From assembly GCF_019511445.1 (NCBI RefSeq), contig NZ_JAEUAN010000020.1, positions 1 through 64,000 of the forward strand: DNA of 64,000 nt, written 5' to 3'. Of the stretch, positions 62,244 to 64,000 are shown one piece after another. Numbering within the stretch: the stretch's first letter is position 1; the number at the start of each line of letters is the position of its first letter. The notes under the pieces were generated by a model. That model was not told the DNA's origin. It made no database searches and worked only from the letters and a program-made list of their open reading frames with translations. Source of the DNA: Aliirhizobium wenxiniae. GTDB lineage: Bacteria; Pseudomonadota; Alphaproteobacteria; Rhizobiales; Rhizobiaceae. Both the position numbers and the translations under genes were made by a program.

Positions 62244-62278
62244 GGCCCGGCCCGCTTTTCACCTATCACGGCCGGGCC
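62244..62278 (+). terminator. GC-rich hairpin between the two aldo/keto reductase genes
   Basis: A 9 bp stem ggcccggcc / ggccgggcc with a 17-base loop is followed by tgcctttcc. It lies 22 bp before the next gene and could end the upstream transcript or act in the leader of the second gene. Confidence 0.55.
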
Positions 62279-62299
62279 TGCCTTTCCAAAGGAGTTATC

Positions 62300-63127
62300 A
62301 TGTTCGACGTCAGCGCAAACGGCGCAAATATCCCCGCCCTCGGTTTCGGCACCTTCCGCATGCCGGATGCCGATGTGCATCGCATTCTGCCGGAAGCCCT
62401 GAAGCTCGGCTTCCGCCATGTCGATACCGCGCAGATCTACAAGAACGAGGCGGCTGTCGGCGATGTCCTGAAATCCTCGGGTATTCCCCGGCAGGATATC
62501 TTTCTCACCACCAAGGTCTGGGTCGATCGTGTCGGCCACAAGGATTTCATCGCCTCGGTGGATGAAAGCCTGACCAAGCTGAAGACCGATCATGTCGATC
62601 TTCTTCTCTTGCACTGGCCGCAGAGCGAAATGCCCCTCGCTGACCGGATCGGCGCGCTGAACGAGCTTCGCAAGGCCGGCAAGGTGAAGAATATCGGCGT
62701 CTCCAACTTCTCCACCGCGCTGATGGCGGAAGCGGTAAAACTGTCGGACGCACCGATCGTCAACAACCAGGTCGAATATCACCCCTATCTCGACCAGACC
62801 AAGGTTTTGGCCGAAGCGGCCAAGACCGACATGTCGGTGACCGCCTATTACCTGATGGCCGATGGCGCGGTGCCGAAGGACGAGGTGCTGAAGGATATCG
62901 GGGCCAAGCATGGCAAGACCGCAGCACAGGTCGTGCTGCGCTGGGCCGTGCAGCAGAAGGGCGTGATCGCGCTGTCGAAGACGGCGACGGAAAGCCGCCT
63001 GCCGGAAAACTTCGACATCTTTGATTTCGCCCTGTCGGAAGAGGAAATGGCTCAAGTCCATAAGCTCGCCCGCCCGGACGGCCGGATCGTCAATCCGGGC
63101 CATCTGGCGCCGGAATGGGATAAGTGA
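62300..63127 (+). CDS. dkgB: Aldo/keto reductase (2,5-diketo-D-gluconate reductase-like)
   Basis: A 275-residue NADPH-dependent reductase of the short DkgA/DkgB group. Tetrad residues are Asp and Tyr in HVDTAQIYKNE, Lys in FLTTKVWVD and His in LLLLHWPQSE. Cofactor-binding segments NIGVSNFST, VNNQVEYHPYLDQ and ALSKTATESRLPENF are all present. ATG 62300 has AAAGGAG upstream. The name is assigned by subgroup; the natural substrate may be another aldehyde or ketone. A clear terminator follows. Confidence 0.9.
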   Translation: MFDVSANGANIPALGFGTFRMPDADVHRILPEALKLGFRHVDTAQIYKNEAAVGDVLKSSGIPRQDIFLTTKVWVDRVGHKDFIASVDESLTKLKTDHVDLLLLHWPQSEMPLADRIGALNELRKAGKVKNIGVSNFSTALMAEAVKLSDAPIVNNQVEYHPYLDQTKVLAEAAKTDMSVTAYYLMADGAVPKDEVLKDIGAKHGKTAAQVVLRWAVQQKGVIALSKTATESRLPENFDIFDFALSEEEMAQVHKLARPDGRIVNPGHLAPEWDK

Positions 63128-63158
63128 TCCGCAGTACAAATCAGGATTGAAGAAGACG

Positions 63159-63190
63159 GGCTCCAGAGAGAATATCTCTGGAGCCTTTCT
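63159..63190 (+). terminator. Intrinsic terminator after the second aldo/keto reductase gene
   Basis: A perfect 11 bp stem ggctccagaga / tctctggagcc with a five-base loop is followed by tttct. Confidence 0.8.
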
Positions 63191-63216
63191 ACATCGATCA
63201 GCCACGGAGCCGACGG

Positions 63217-63765
63217 ATGAAGTTAGATAAAGAGCCCGATTTGGCGCTTGAGGATGACGCACCGGACCTAAGCCAGCCACCATGGCCCGATATGCTTGCA
63301 ACTGTGCCGGTTCGATCTGGAGCGCATCCGCTCCTGCGTCGGGTGGAAGGCCGTTTCTTCCGTTCGGTGCCGGCGAGCCGGCTGGACAACATTCTCGATC
63401 CGCCCGATCCGAAAAGCGCCGGCCGCTATCATCGCCCCGGCGAGAGTATCCTCTACACCAGCGCGACATTCGAATCGGCAGTCGCGGCGATCTCGGGCTA
63501 TATGAGCCAGGACGGCATGCCTCGGATGATGGTGCCGCTCCGGATCAGCGAAGCCTTCGTGCTCGACCAGCATGATGAAGAAGCCTGCAAGGTATTCGGC
63601 ATCGAGAGAGATCTTTCCAACGAGCCGTGGCAGGCAGCGCTTGCGGAAGGTCGCGAACCGGCTTCGTGGCGGAATGCCGATATCGCCCGCGCCTCGGGCG
63701 CAGACGGGATCATCGACCGATCCCGCAAGATGCCGGGAGCATGGCATCTCAACCTGTTTTACTAG
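63217..63765 (+). CDS. RES-domain protein (putative NAD+-degrading toxin)
   Basis: A 182-residue protein whose residues ~40-180 match the RES family: FFRSVPASRLD with the conserved Arg, YHRPGESILYTSATFESAVAAI with the Tyr and Glu, and a C-terminal Ser in IIDRSRKMPGAWHLNLF. RES toxins (Xre-RES systems) break down NAD+. The start at 63217 follows ACGGAG. No Xre-type antitoxin gene lies upstream; the preceding gene is an aldo/keto reductase ended by a terminator, and the right edge is near. It may be an orphan, inactive, or paired outside the window. Confidence 0.8.
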   Translation: MKLDKEPDLALEDDAPDLSQPPWPDMLATVPVRSGAHPLLRRVEGRFFRSVPASRLDNILDPPDPKSAGRYHRPGESILYTSATFESAVAAISGYMSQDGMPRMMVPLRISEAFVLDQHDEEACKVFGIERDLSNEPWQAALAEGREPASWRNADIARASGADGIIDRSRKMPGAWHLNLFY

Positions 63766-63937
63766 AACGAAAGCGGTGGCCCGAAAGTCGAGATATGCGG
63801 CGAGCCGGTCGAAATCATCCCATCGGCTGACGGTCCGACATGGGATCGGAGCCGGACAGGCTGAAACGAGGAACTTTTTTCAAGCGGCTTCCGGAGTTCG
63901 AGCCGGGGGTGGAATAGGAGGCGCATGCGGCGCGTTA

Positions 63938-63981
63938 CCCCCTTCTGCCCTGCCGGGCATCTCCCCCACAAGGGGGGAGAT
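63938..63981. repeat. Dispersed palindromic repeat, family B (arm at the right edge)
   Basis: cccccttctgccctgccggg, then catctcccccacaagg, then ggggagat: the same arm as 59571-59615. If the composite arrangement holds, its inverted partner lies just past the right edge. The 172 bp between the RES gene and this arm shows no other feature. Confidence 0.88.
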
Positions 63982-64000
63982 CCGCTGGGCGCACTGCCCT

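Overview
The window reads as chromosomal DNA of an alphaproteobacterium of the order Rhizobiales, most likely Rhizobiaceae. The basis is a MucR/Ros zinc-finger regulator, a dmeRF cobalt/nickel efflux pair, several families known mainly from this order (DUF2336, DUF1491, DUF5330, DUF6456, DUF930), perfect TTAA-N7-TTAAC boxes of the CtrA type, uniformly high-GC codon use, and dispersed palindromic repeats typical of these genomes. I saw no rRNA, tRNA, CRISPR array, phage or transposase gene.

Layout. 1-4.8 kb: the N-terminal part of a copper ATPase-like gene behind a CueR-type promoter, a LuxR-type regulator, a YcgN cysteine-cluster protein and a class A penicillin-binding protein. 4.8-5.6 kb: a DUF559 (VSR-like nuclease fold) gene set between two direct copies of a ~180 bp nested palindrome. 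5.6-14 kb: a DUF1214/DUF1254 pair, DUF2336 and DUF1491 genes, a CPCC zinc-ribbon protein, and an operon of a membrane histidine kinase and a peptidoglycan-binding protein. 14-23 kb: a LysR regulator, nhaA, sufE, the coupled DnaA-domain-like/DUF6456 pair, mucR, msrB, a bestrophin and a beta-carbonic anhydrase. 23-35 kb: metabolic and stress genes, a parDE toxin-antitoxin pair, two small coupled membrane genes and an oligopeptidase B-like S9 peptidase. 35-46 kb: a small gene behind a CtrA box, dmeRF with its operator, a MerR regulator, prolyl aminopeptidase, DJ-1, cytochromes c and c', cytochrome b561, a LysE/WYL-regulator divergent pair and a Phd/PIN toxin-antitoxin pair. 46-64 kb: an L,D-transpeptidase lipoprotein, Fe/Mn superoxide dismutase, a GGDEF-EAL protein, a branched-chain aminotransferase, a ChaC-like enzyme, a phospholipase D-like protein, a lipoprotein/trypsin-fold pair, an MFS efflux gene with two aldo/keto reductases, and a RES-domain protein.

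Themes. Metal and redox stress genes recur (copper, cobalt/nickel, superoxide, methionine sulfoxide, cytochrome c', universal stress, glutathione turnover). Cell-cycle and envelope genes form a second theme (CtrA boxes, a DivJ-like kinase, PBP, L,D-transpeptidase). The most unusual structure is the DUF559 gene between two long palindromes. Differences between the two palindrome copies are mirrored in both arms of each copy, so the arms seem to be kept matched or copied one from the other. A second, related palindrome family lies at both window ends and near 59.6 kb, and at the left end it is read in frame into the copper-binding ORF.
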